A DNA stretch of 64,000 bases from Micromonospora sp. NBC_01740 (GTDB lineage Bacteria > Actinomycetota > Actinomycetes > Mycobacteriales > Micromonosporaceae): contig NZ_CP109150.1 of assembly GCF_035920365.1 (NCBI RefSeq), positions 496,001 to 560,000 on the forward strand, read 5' to 3'. This document shows positions 38,252-45,596 of this stretch, piece by piece. The notes under the pieces were generated by a model that saw only the letters and a list, made by a program, of their open reading frames with translations, made no database searches and was not told the origin of the DNA. Both the position numbers and the translations under genes were made by a program. Numbering within the stretch: the first letter of the stretch is position 1; every line of letters begins with the position of its first letter.

Positions 38252-38281
38252 TTGCGCCGGCCGGTCCGAGGTCGGCATACT
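38252..38281 (+). promoter_or_regulatory. Candidate promoter of the leader peptide-chorismate mutase operon
   Basis: -10 CATACT (38276-38281) lies 7 bases before the leader ATG at 38289, with a weak -35 TTGCGC (38252-38257) at 18-bp spacing. The geometry predicts a leaderless transcript that begins at the leader start codon. Confidence 0.45.
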
Positions 38282-38288
38282 CGACGAC

Positions 38289-38354
38289 ATGTTCGGGCAG
38301 CGCTTCTACTTTTACTACGGCACCGGGAGTCCGGCAGCCGTAGGTCGCGCCTGA
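38289..38354 (+). CDS. Phe/Tyr-rich attenuator leader peptide (21 codons)
   Basis: A 21-residue frame begins MFGQRFYFYYGT and ends in TGA at 38352. Six of its first ten codons are Phe or Tyr (positions 2, 6, 7, 8, 9, 10), which is far above expectation in this composition (TTT occurs, a rare codon here). Its stop lies just before a strong terminator and 98 bp before a chorismate mutase start. It fits the leader of a classical attenuator: stalling at Phe/Tyr codons when charged tRNAs are scarce would favour read-through. No Shine-Dalgarno site is seen, and a leaderless start is likely. It is too short for standard gene callers. Confidence 0.8.
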   Translation: MFGQRFYFYYGTGSPAAVGRA

Positions 38355-38403
38355 TCGATCAGACCTACGAGAAAGCCCCGGGCTCCTGGAGCCCGGGGCT
38401 TTC
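38327..38403 (+). promoter_or_regulatory. Phe/Tyr transcription attenuator (antiterminator/terminator)
   Basis: Two exclusive structures can be drawn. The antiterminator has an inner stem CGTAGGTC/GACCTACG (38339-38346 with 38362-38369) and an outer stem of 9 bp, 38327-38335 with 38375-38385 (one G-U pair and a two-base bulge). The outer stem covers most of the 5' arm of the terminator. The terminator is 38371-38403. A ribosome that reaches the TGA at 38352 would cover the antiterminator; one stalled at the codons at 38304-38312 would not. The pairing was drawn by hand and not computed. Confidence 0.72.
38371..38403 (+). terminator. Attenuator terminator ahead of chorismate mutase
   Basis: Perfect 15-bp stem GAAAGCCCCGGGCTC (38371-38385), loop CTG, complement 38389-38403 ending CTTTC, followed by TTCC. 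It lies between the leader peptide and its target gene. Confidence 0.88.
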
Positions 38404-38452
38404 TTCCGTCCCGGGATCCGGGCACCGGGCACCTGACGGCGAGGGGTACCCG

Positions 38453-38845
38453 ATGATGACAGACGTGGTGGAGTCCAGCGGCAGCGTGACGCGACCCGAG
38501 GCAGGCCGGCCCGACCCCGGTGCCCCCAGCCTCCCGGCCGACGTGCCGGGCGGTGACGACGACGCGAAGCCGGCGGCGGGAACCGGCACCCCGGAACCGG
38601 CCGCGGCCGCCCGGATCGTCGAGATCCGGGAGCGGATCGACGAGATCGACCGGGCGCTGATCGAGCTGTGGCAGGAACGGGCCCGGCTCTCCCAGGAGGT
38701 CGGCGTGACGAGGATGGCCTCCGGCGGCACCCGGCTGGTCCTGTCCCGGGAACGGGCGATCCTGGAGCGCTTCCGGGCCGCCCTGGGCGCCGACGGCACG
38801 CAACTCGCGCTGCTGCTGCTCCGCGCCGGCCGCGGCCCCCTGTGA
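38453..38845 (+). CDS. aroQ: Chorismate mutase, AroQ type
   Basis: This enzyme converts chorismate to prephenate, the branch point to Phe and Tyr. The protein has 130 residues. A disordered N-terminus (about 45 residues) precedes an all-helical AroQ domain: RIVEIRERIDEIDRALIELWQERARLSQEVG, then RMASGGTRLVLSRERAILERF and LLLLRAGRGPL. The SGGTRLV stretch and the C-terminal GRGPL are marks of the actinobacterial AroQ-delta group, which in Corynebacterium and Mycobacterium is activated by the DAHP synthase. The start is ATG 38453, or 38456, after GAGGGG. Expression is probably set by the attenuator just upstream. Confidence 0.9.
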   Translation: MMTDVVESSGSVTRPEAGRPDPGAPSLPADVPGGDDDAKPAAGTGTPEPAAAARIVEIRERIDEIDRALIELWQERARLSQEVGVTRMASGGTRLVLSRERAILERFRAALGADGTQLALLLLRAGRGPL

Positions 38846-38930
38846 GGCGTACGCCGGCAACGGACCCCCGCGCGGTCCACGCCCGGCCCCGGCCCCCTGC
38901 ACGGGCGGGGGCCGGGCCGGGGCGGAAACG

Positions 38931-38977
38931 ACGGAACCGCCTGCCGTCGTCGCGATGACGTCGGCAGGCGGTTCCGT
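38931..38977. terminator. Bidirectional terminator between aroQ and operon 2
   Basis: Perfect 16-bp stem ACGGAACCGCCTGCCG (38931-38946) with complement 38962-38977; the 15-base loop itself folds (CGTC/GACG). It separates convergent transcription units. Confidence 0.88.
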
Positions 38978-38982
38978 GGGGG

Positions 38983-39996
38983 TCACGCCTCGTGCGTCTG
39001 CACGATCTCGCGCTTCTCCGCGAAGTGGCAGGCGCTCGGATGGTCCGAGCCCGAGCGGATCTCCAGCAGCGGGACCTGCTCGGCGCAGACGTCCTGCGCC
39101 TTCCAGCAGCGGGTCCGGAACCGGCAGCCCGACGGCGGGCTGACCGGCGACGGCACGTCACCGGTCAGGCGGATGATCGCCTTGTTGTCCCGCACGGTCG
39201 GGTCCGGCACCGGCACGGCCGAGAGCAGCGCCTGGGTGTACGGGTGGGTCGGCCGCTCGTAGATCTCGTCCTCGGAGCCGATCTCGGCGATCTTGCCGAG
39301 GTACATCACCGCGACCCGGTCCGACAGGTGCCGGACCACCGACAGGTCGTGCGCGATGAAGATGTACGACAGGCCGAGCTCGCCCTGGAGCTTCTCCAGC
39401 AGGTTCATCACCTGGGCCTGGATCGACACGTCCAGGGCGCTGACCGGCTCGTCGCAGACGATGATCTCGGGCCGCAGGGCGAGCGCCCGGGCGATGCCGA
39501 TGCGCTGCCGCTGACCGCCGGAGAACTGGTGCGGGTACCGGTGGATGTGCTCCGGATTGAGGCCCACCAGGTCGAGCAGTTCCCTGACCTTCTCCCGGCG
39601 GCTGCCCTTCGGCGCCACCTCCGGGTGGATCTCGAACGGCTCGCCGATCAGGTCGCCGACCGTCATCCGCGGGTTCAGCGAGGTGTACGGGTCCTGCATC
39701 ACCAGCTGGATCTGCCGACGCAGCCGGCGCAGCGCCGGGCCGGAGAACTTCGAGATGTCCTGGCCCTTGTAGTGGACGCTGCCACCCGTCGGCTTCTCCA
39801 GGTTCATCAGGACCCGGGCCAGCGTCGACTTGCCGCAGCCCGACTCGCCGACCACACCCAGGGTCTCGCCGGCCTTGAGCTCGAAGGAGACCCCGTCGAC
39901 CGCCTTGACGTGACCGATGGTCTTCTTGAACACCACGCCCCGGGTCACGGGATAGTGCTTGACCAGGTCACGGACCTCGAGGATGTTCTCAGTCAC
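38983..39996 (-). CDS. Oligopeptide ABC transporter ATPase, DppF type (operon 2)
   Basis: This 337-residue ATPase is very close to the DppF-type protein of operon 1. It has Walker [33 protein letters not shown], signature [12 protein letters not shown], Walker [17 protein letters not shown] and C-terminal cysteines [17 protein letters not shown] 39996 overlaps the stop of the DppD-type gene by 8 bp and has GAGGAGC upstream. It is the last gene of operon 2. Confidence 0.94.
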   Translation of the reverse strand: MTENILEVRDLVKHYPVTRGVVFKKTIGHVKAVDGVSFELKAGETLGVVGESGCGKSTLARVLMNLEKPTGGSVHYKGQDISKFSGPALRRLRRQIQLVMQDPYTSLNPRMTVGDLIGEPFEIHPEVAPKGSRREKVRELLDLVGLNPEHIHRYPHQFSGGQRQRIGIARALALRPEIIVCDEPVSALDVSIQAQVMNLLEKLQGELGLSYIFIAHDLSVVRHLSDRVAVMYLGKIAEIGSEDEIYERPTHPYTQALLSAVPVPDPTVRDNKAIIRLTGDVPSPVSPPSGCRFRTRCWKAQDVCAEQVPLLEIRSGSDHPSACHFAEKREIVQTHEA

Positions 39997-41026
39997 GGTT
40001 CACCAGCTCCTCGGCGAAGTGGCAGGCGCTGGCCCGGCCGGCGCCGACCTGCAGCAGCGGCGGGACCTTCTCCCGGCAGACCGGCTGCGCCATGGGGCAG
40101 CGCGGGTTGAACGGGCAGCCCGGCGGGATGTTCATGAGGTTCGGCGGGAGCCCCTTGATCGTCCGGAGCTCCTGCCCCTTCTCGTCGAGCCGCGGGATCG
40201 AGTTGATCAGGCCGATCGTGTACGGGTGCGCCGGCTTGGCGTACAGGTCGTAGACGTTGGCTTCCTCGACGATCCGGCCCGCGTACATCACCGCGATCCG
40301 GTCCGCGACGTCGGCGACCACGCCGAGGTCGTGGGTGATCAGGATCATGCCCATCTGCCGCTCGCGCTGGAGTTCAGCGAGCAGGTCCATGATCTGCGCC
40401 TGCACCGTCACGTCGAGCGCGGTGGTCGGCTCGTCCGCGATCAGCACCTCCGGGTCCAGGGCGAGCGACATCGCGATCATCGCGCGCTGCCGCATACCGC
40501 CCGAGAACTGGTGCGGGTAGCTGCTGAACCGGCCCTTGGCGTTAGGGATCTTGACCTGGTCGAGCATCTCGATCGCACGCTTCTTGGCGTCGGAGCGGCT
40601 CATCCCGCGCCGTACCCGGAACTGCTCGGCGATCTGGAACCCGACGGTGAAGACCGGGTTCAGCGCGGAGAGCGCGTCCTGGAAGATCATCGCGATGCCC
40701 TCGCCGCGGATGCGGCGCCGCTCCTCGAAGGACATGCCGAGCATGTCCTTGCCCTGGAAGCGGACCTGACCGCCGGTGACGAAACCGGGCGGCGTGTCGA
40801 GGATGCCCATGATGGTCTGCGCGGTGACGCTCTTACCGGAGCCGGACTCGCCGAGCACGGCGAGGGTCTCCCCCGCGTCGACGTGGTACGTGACCCCGTT
40901 GATGACCTTGGCGACGCCGTCCCGGGTGCGGAACTCCACCCGGAGGTCTTCCACCTCGAGCAACCTGCCCGAGGGGCGGCCGGACGCGCCGGCCGCGGAC
41001 TGCTCGGACACCAGAATGTCGGACAA
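39989..41026 (-). CDS. Oligopeptide ABC transporter ATPase, DppD type (operon 2)
   Basis: This 345-residue ATPase has Walker [14 protein letters not shown]-loop [13 protein letters not shown], signature [12 protein letters not shown], Walker [17 protein letters not shown], switch ITHDLGVVA and the Cys cluster CPFNPRCPMAQPVC. The start codon is TTG at 41026 (TTGTCCGAC), placed 7 bases after GGGGAG. No ATG is available near the conserved N-terminus, so a weak start may lower its expression. It is separated by 11 bp from the upstream permease gene. Confidence 0.93.
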   Translation of the reverse strand: MSDILVSEQSAAGASGRPSGRLLEVEDLRVEFRTRDGVAKVINGVTYHVDAGETLAVLGESGSGKSVTAQTIMGILDTPPGFVTGGQVRFQGKDMLGMSFEERRRIRGEGIAMIFQDALSALNPVFTVGFQIAEQFRVRRGMSRSDAKKRAIEMLDQVKIPNAKGRFSSYPHQFSGGMRQRAMIAMSLALDPEVLIADEPTTALDVTVQAQIMDLLAELQRERQMGMILITHDLGVVADVADRIAVMYAGRIVEEANVYDLYAKPAHPYTIGLINSIPRLDEKGQELRTIKGLPPNLMNIPPGCPFNPRCPMAQPVCREKVPPLLQVGAGRASACHFAEELVNRD

Positions 41027-41037
41027 CTGAATCTCCC

Positions 41038-42015
41038 CTAGCGGAGTTTCGGATCGAGGGCCTCGCGGACCGCCTCACCGAGCATCACGAAGCTCAGTAC
41101 GGCGGCGACGAGGAACGCGGCGGGGAAGAAGAGCAGGTAGGGCGCGACGCGGAGGAGGTTCTGCGCCTCGTTGATCATGATGCCCCAGGAGACCACCGGG
41201 CTCTTCAGGCCGACGCCCAGGAAGGACAGCGTCGCCTCGGCGCCGATGTACGAGCCGACCAGGATCGTCCCGTAGACCAGCAGCGGCGCGAGGCAGTTCG
41301 GCAGCAGGTGCTTGAGGATGATCCGGCCGGTGCCGGCGCCCAACGCGCGGGCGGCGACGATGTAGTCCGCCTCCTTGGTGGCCAGCACCGAGGAACGCAT
41401 CAGCCGCATCACGACCGGCCAGCCCAGCACGATCAGCGAGATGCTCACCAGCGCCATGATCTCGGCCTTGCTGTTGCTCGTGCCCGACCCGTTGAAGGTC
41501 GTCAGGATGACGATGGCACCCAGCACGAACGGCAGCCCGAAGAAGACATCGGCGATGCGGGAGAGCAGTGCGTCCACCCAGCCGCCCCGGTAGCCCGCCA
41601 CGATGCCCATCGCGCCGCCGAAGAGCAGCACGCCGAGCACGGAGAGCAGGGAGACCACGATCGACGCGCGGGCGCCGTAGATCACCCGGGCGAAGACGTC
41701 CCGGCCCTGGAAGTCGTAGCCGAACCAGGCGTCCGACGACGGGCCGACGAGGCTGTTCTGCAGGTTGCCGTTCTCCGGGTCGCCGGAGGTGAACAGCGAG
41801 GGGAAGGCGGTCATCAGCATGAAGAGGACGATGAACCCTGCGGAGATCCAGAACAGCGGCTTGCGGCGCAGGTCACGCCAGGCGTCGCCGAGCAGACCGC
41901 GCGGCTTCTCCTTGCGGGCGTTCTCCGGCAGGCCCGCGTTGGTCGGCGCGCCGATCTCGTCGGGAGCCTGCGCGGGCGGCGTGCTGACGATCGAGGCGGC
42001 ACTCGGGTCACTCAT
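41038..42015 (-). CDS. Oligopeptide ABC transporter permease, DppC type (operon 2)
   Basis: This 325-residue permease has an N-terminal cytoplasmic stretch, the first helix after RDLRRKPLFWISAGF, the loop WFGYDFQGRDVFARVIYGARAS, the EAA loop TKEADYIVAARALGAGTGRIILKHLLPNCLAPLL and the end LGEAVREALDPKLR. I chose ATG 42015 (ATGAGTGACCC), aligned with its paralogue. The open frame to 42060 would translate the junction repeat element. About 60 percent identity by eye to its operon 1 counterpart. Confidence 0.92.
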   Translation of the reverse strand: MSDPSAASIVSTPPAQAPDEIGAPTNAGLPENARKEKPRGLLGDAWRDLRRKPLFWISAGFIVLFMLMTAFPSLFTSGDPENGNLQNSLVGPSSDAWFGYDFQGRDVFARVIYGARASIVVSLLSVLGVLLFGGAMGIVAGYRGGWVDALLSRIADVFFGLPFVLGAIVILTTFNGSGTSNSKAEIMALVSISLIVLGWPVVMRLMRSSVLATKEADYIVAARALGAGTGRIILKHLLPNCLAPLLVYGTILVGSYIGAEATLSFLGVGLKSPVVSWGIMINEAQNLLRVAPYLLFFPAAFLVAAVLSFVMLGEAVREALDPKLR

Positions 42016-42095
42016 GCCCGCACCCCACTCCGCTCGGCGCGGGCACTGGTGCCCGCGCACGCTGCAATGATGATTCGTTCGCTGCGCTCACTCAT
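42008..42095 (-). repeat. Junction repeat element between permease genes, copy 2
   Basis: On the minus strand ATGAGTGA occurs at 42095-42088 (holding the stop of the DppB-type gene) and at 42015-42008 (start of the DppC-type gene). The insert starts with the same 16 bases as copy 1 (GCGCAGCGAACGAATC) and ends in a 29-bp stretch that matches copy 1 at 26 positions. The middle differs and holds a perfect 10-bp hairpin, GCGCGGGCAC at 42037-42046 with 42049-42058. Confidence 0.72.
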
Positions 42096-43014
42096 AGCGG
42101 ATCCTCGGGTCCAGGGCGGCGTAGAGCAGGTCGACCAGCAGGTTCATCAGCAGGTAGACGAGCACCAGGACCACCACGATGGAGACAACGGTAGCGCTCT
42201 CCTTGGTGATGATCGCGCGGTAGACCTGTCGGCCGATCCCGTTGATCTGGAAGATGCCCTCGGTGACGATCGCGCCGCCCATCAGGGCGCCGAGGTCGGT
42301 CCCGAGCAGCGTCACCACCGGGATGAGCGAGTTGCGCAGCAGGTGGATCCCGACCACCCGGCGCATCGGCAGACCCTTGGCGATCGCCGTACGCACGTAG
42401 TCGGCCCGCCGGTTCTCCGCGATGCTCGTGCGGGCCAATCGGGCGATGTACGCCATCGAGGCGCTACCGAGCACGAAGCCGGGCACGATCAGCTCGGAGA
42501 GCCGCATCTCGCTGGAGACCGTCGGCTTGACGATGCCCCACTGCACGCCGAGCAGCCACTGGGCCACGAAGCCGATGACGAAGATCGGCAGCGCGATCAG
42601 GAAGAGGCTGGAGACCAGGACCAGGTTGTCCAGGAAGCCGTTGCGGCGCAGGCCCGTCAGCACGCCCGCGGTGAGTCCGATGACCGCCTCGATGGCCAGC
42701 GCCACCAGGGCCAGCTTCAGGGTGTTCGGGTACGCCGTGGCGATGATGTCACCGATCTCCCGGCCACCGAACGTCTGCCCGAAGTCGCCCTGGAAGAGGT
42801 TCTTCATGTAGTTGCCGTACTGCACGATGAGCGGCTCGTCGAGCTTGAACTTCTCGGTCATCATGTTGACGAAGCTGTCGGGGCAGGGACGCTCGCCACA
42901 CTTGCCCGCGAACGGGTCACCGGGCACCGACCACACGAGCCAGTAGATCAGGAACGTCGTCCCGATGAAGACCGGGATGAGTTGGAGCAGCCGTCTCAAC
43001 AGATAACGGCCCAT
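42088..43014 (-). CDS. Oligopeptide ABC transporter permease, DppB type (operon 2)
   Basis: This 308-residue six-helix permease has the N-terminal MGRYLLRRLLQLIPVFIGTT, EKFKLDEPLIVQYGNYMKNL, the EAA loop ADYVRTAIAKGLPMRRVVGIHLLRNSLIPVV and the end LLYAALDPRIRYE, the same final residues as its operon 1 paralogue. GGAGG lies 8 bases before ATG 43014. A hairpin separates it from the upstream binding-protein gene. Confidence 0.93.
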   Translation of the reverse strand: MGRYLLRRLLQLIPVFIGTTFLIYWLVWSVPGDPFAGKCGERPCPDSFVNMMTEKFKLDEPLIVQYGNYMKNLFQGDFGQTFGGREIGDIIATAYPNTLKLALVALAIEAVIGLTAGVLTGLRRNGFLDNLVLVSSLFLIALPIFVIGFVAQWLLGVQWGIVKPTVSSEMRLSELIVPGFVLGSASMAYIARLARTSIAENRRADYVRTAIAKGLPMRRVVGIHLLRNSLIPVVTLLGTDLGALMGGAIVTEGIFQINGIGRQVYRAIITKESATVVSIVVVLVLVYLLMNLLVDLLYAALDPRIRYE

Positions 43015-43110
43015 GGGGTGGTCCTCCAGACAGGGGGCGCGCGTCGGACGGCCGACACGGGGATGACAGACGTGGCGAGGCGGTGTGGTGACACCACCTC
43101 ACGGAACGGC

Positions 43111-43146
43111 CCGGGTCGGGCTCACCGGTAGGTGAGCCCGACCCGG
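43111..43146 (-). terminator. Attenuating hairpin after the binding-protein gene (operon 2)
   Basis: Perfect 16-bp stem CCGGGTCGGGCTCACC (43111-43126) with complement 43131-43146 and loop GGTA, just downstream of the binding-protein stop and upstream of the permease genes, as in operon 1. Confidence 0.8.
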
Positions 43147-43162
43147 GGTCAGACCGTTCGGA

Positions 43163-44806
43163 TCAGAGCTCGACCGAGGTGAGGTCGAGTTCACCGACGT
43201 TGGAGAGCTCGATCTTCTTGATCTTCTCGGAGTGGCCGGACTGCTGACCACCGAAGTAGACCGGGATCGAGGGGACGTCCTGGTCGATGAGGGCGACCGC
43301 CTCGGCGTACTTGGCGTGCGACGCCTCCAGGCTCGGCGCGGAGGCGGCTTCCTTGGCCAGCGCGTCGACCTGCGGGTTGCTGTACTTGCCGTCGTTCGAG
43401 GAACCGCCGGTCACGTAGAGCGGGCCGATCCAGTTCTCCACGTCCGGGTAGTCCTGCTGCCAGCCGGCGCGGTACATGCCGGTCATCTTGCCGGCGTTGA
43501 TGTTCTGGCGGAACACCGCGAAGGTCGGCACGCCCTCGGCGCGAGCGTTGATGCCGAGGTTCGTCTTGACCTGCTGCGCGACGGCCTCCATCCACTCCTT
43601 GTGGCTGGCGTCGGCGTTGTAGAACATGACCAGCTCACCGGTGAAGCCACCGGCCTCGGCGAGGAGCTTCTTGGCCTCGTCGACGTTGAACTGGCAGGCG
43701 GTGCAGTTGCCGGCCTTGGCGCCCGGGGTCAGCGGGTTGGCCCAGCTGTCGGCCGGCTTGCGCGAGCCGAAGAAGATCTTGTCGCTGATCTCCTGGCGGT
43801 TGATCGACATCGAGACCGCGCGACGCAGCTTCGGGTTCTGGAAGCGCTTGTCGTAGATCGGGAAGGCGATGATGCCGGTCGACGGGGTGGTGGAGGAGAT
43901 CGCCCGCTCGCCCAGGTCGTTCTTCCACTTGTCGCCCGCGATGGCGGAGACCGGAACCTGCTGCTGGAAGTCCAGGTTGCCGGCGAGCAGGTCGTTGTAG
44001 GCCGCCGTGTCGTCCTGGTACAGCTTGATGTTGACGTCCTTGATCTTCATCTTGTCGTTCAAGGAGTAGTCATCGAAGCGCGTCAGCTTGATCTGGACGT
44101 CGTCTTCCCACGACACGAACTTGATCGGGCCGTTGCCGATCGGCTTCTTGCCGAACGCCTCGGCGCCCTGGGTGAAGAACGCGTCCGGCAGCGGCATGAA
44201 GGTGCTGTAGCCGAGCTTGGTCGGGAACACCGCGGTCGGCGCGGCCAGGGTGACCTCGAAGGTCCAGTCGTCGACGACCTTCAGGCCGGACATCTCCTTG
44301 GCGGCGGGCTCGGGGGCCTTCTTCGGGCCCTCGGCGCCGTCCGGGTCCTCGGTGTGGACCTGGTCGAAGCCCTGGATGTCGGCGAAGAAGCTGCCGTTCT
44401 GCGCGCCGTTGGGCGAGTAGGCGCCCCAGTTCCAGGCGTCCACGAAGTTCTTGGCCTTGACGACGGTGCCGTCGTGGAACTTCGTGTCCTTCTTGATCTT
44501 GACCGTGTAGACCTTGGAGTCCGACGTCTCGATCGACTCGGCGACCGCGTTGCGCGGCGCGCTGCCGTCGTTCGGGTACTCGACCAGACCGGTCCAGATC
44601 CAGTCGATGATCGCCCCACCACCGGTCTCGGTGGTGTTCGACGGGACCAGGCCGACCTCCGGCTGAGTGCCGTCGATGGTGATCGCGCCGTCGCTGCTGG
44701 CGCCGGCGTCGCCACCGTCGCTGTCGCTGCTCGAGCAGCCGGACGCGACGAGCGCGAACGCCGCGCCCAGCGCGACCGCGCTACTTGCCCGCTTCGAGAC
44801 TCTCAT
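43163..44806 (-). CDS. Oligopeptide ABC transporter, substrate-binding lipoprotein (operon 2)
   Basis: This 547-residue family 5 binding protein has signal sequence MRVSKRASSAVALGAAFALVASGC with the lipidated Cys at 24, then a Ser/Asp/Gly linker. Family segments: PEVGLVPSNTTETGGGAI, SKVYTVKIKKDTKFHDGTVVKAKNFVDAWNWGAYSPNG and PKLRRAVSMSINRQEISDKIF. I chose ATG 44806 with AGGAGG upstream; the frame extends to 44857 without similarity. It heads operon 2 and is clearly paralogous to the protein at 17410-19014, but divergent enough to bind other peptides. Confidence 0.93.
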   Translation of the reverse strand: MRVSKRASSAVALGAAFALVASGCSSSDSDGGDAGASSDGAITIDGTQPEVGLVPSNTTETGGGAIIDWIWTGLVEYPNDGSAPRNAVAESIETSDSKVYTVKIKKDTKFHDGTVVKAKNFVDAWNWGAYSPNGAQNGSFFADIQGFDQVHTEDPDGAEGPKKAPEPAAKEMSGLKVVDDWTFEVTLAAPTAVFPTKLGYSTFMPLPDAFFTQGAEAFGKKPIGNGPIKFVSWEDDVQIKLTRFDDYSLNDKMKIKDVNIKLYQDDTAAYNDLLAGNLDFQQQVPVSAIAGDKWKNDLGERAISSTTPSTGIIAFPIYDKRFQNPKLRRAVSMSINRQEISDKIFFGSRKPADSWANPLTPGAKAGNCTACQFNVDEAKKLLAEAGGFTGELVMFYNADASHKEWMEAVAQQVKTNLGINARAEGVPTFAVFRQNINAGKMTGMYRAGWQQDYPDVENWIGPLYVTGGSSNDGKYSNPQVDALAKEAASAPSLEASHAKYAEAVALIDQDVPSIPVYFGGQQSGHSEKIKKIELSNVGELDLTSVEL

Positions 44807-45236
44807 TCCGAGGGGCCTCCTCTTTCTGAACCTGGATCCGTCGTGGGTTTCACGCACGTATGGGGGGTGACACGTCCGGCGCCCGCAGTGCGGGAGCCGG
44901 TTTCACCGCAGTGAATTCGGGACAAGATTGATGTACCGATCCGCCGGGCCACCTCGCCCGTCGCGCTCGGCACCGCGCACACGAGACCACCACGGAGCAC
45001 CGTCAACAGGCGGGTCCATGGTCGTCAGGCCGTACGGAGTGCCTCACATGAGGGGTGAGGTGCTGCCACTGTGACACCCACCGGCCCGTTCCGTGAAGGT
45101 GCCGTTATCAAGCCGTTAGTTGGTCGCCACGTTGCCGATACCCGAAAAAAGATCATGATGTACGCGGGTCGTACCGCTCTGAGCAGGAAAGACACGGTTC
45201 GGAGGGGGTCCGCCCCCCGGCGCGGGGTCGGCGGCT
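44807..45236. other. Upstream region of operon 2
   Basis: 430 bases without a credible gene, expected to hold the operon 2 promoter on the minus strand. AT-richer stretches occur near 44910-44945 and 45100-45170, but I could not fix -35 and -10 boxes with confidence. Open frames crossing it have no similarity. Confidence 0.5.
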
Positions 45237-45446
45237 GTGAGCTTCCCCGCGCCCCCTCCGACGCTGTCCGAGGTCGGCCGGGCGTTGGCCGTTTTTGCCC
45301 ATCCGGACGATGCCGGCTTCGGCTGTGCGGGCACCATCGCCACCTGGGTGGCGGAGGGTGTCGACGCCTCGTACCTGCTCGTCACCCGGGCGACTGCGGA
45401 GAGTGCCCAGCACCCGCGCGCCAAGGTGAGCCGACCCTGGGAATGA
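45237..45446 (+). pseudogene. Truncated PIG-L/LmbE-type deacetylase
   Basis: A 69-residue frame matches only the N-terminus of PIG-L-family zinc deacetylases: RALAVFAHPDDAGFGCAGT with the zinc motif AHPDD, then IATWVAEGVDASYLLVTRA. The match stops there and the frame ends in TGA at 45444, whereas family members have 230-290 residues. The rest of the zinc site (a later HxxH) is absent downstream. It is most likely a deletion remnant of a gene related to GlcNAc-type deacetylases such as MshB or Mca. The start is GTG 45237. Confidence 0.75.
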
Positions 45447-45538
45447 GAGCAGCGGGCGACGTGCGGCAGGTCGGTCTCCGCGACGGCGCTGGCATCCACG
45501 CCCGGGGCGTGCGCCGGCTGGCCCGGCGGCGAACGACT

Positions 45539-45575
45539 CCGGCCCCGGCACCGCGCGGGGCGGTACCGGGGCCGG
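45539..45575 (-). terminator. Terminator of the thioester-domain protein gene
   Basis: Stem CCGGCCCCGG (45539-45548) with complement 45566-45575, continued inside by ACCG/CGGT, 22 bp beyond the stop at 45597. Confidence 0.75.
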
Positions 45576-45596
45576 GGCCGTTGAAGCGGGCGTCGA

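Noticed and set aside
35217..39161. A 1314-codon open frame on the minus strand
   Set aside because: It runs antisense through the 5'-nucleotidase gene, the attenuator and into pcrA in another frame. Its product is Arg/Gly/Pro-rich without similarity. Such frames are expected opposite GC-rich genes.
44807..45236. Classical -35/-10 promoter for operon 2
   Set aside because: TTGTCC near 44930 on the minus strand has no acceptable -10 partner at 16-19 bp, so I did not annotate it.
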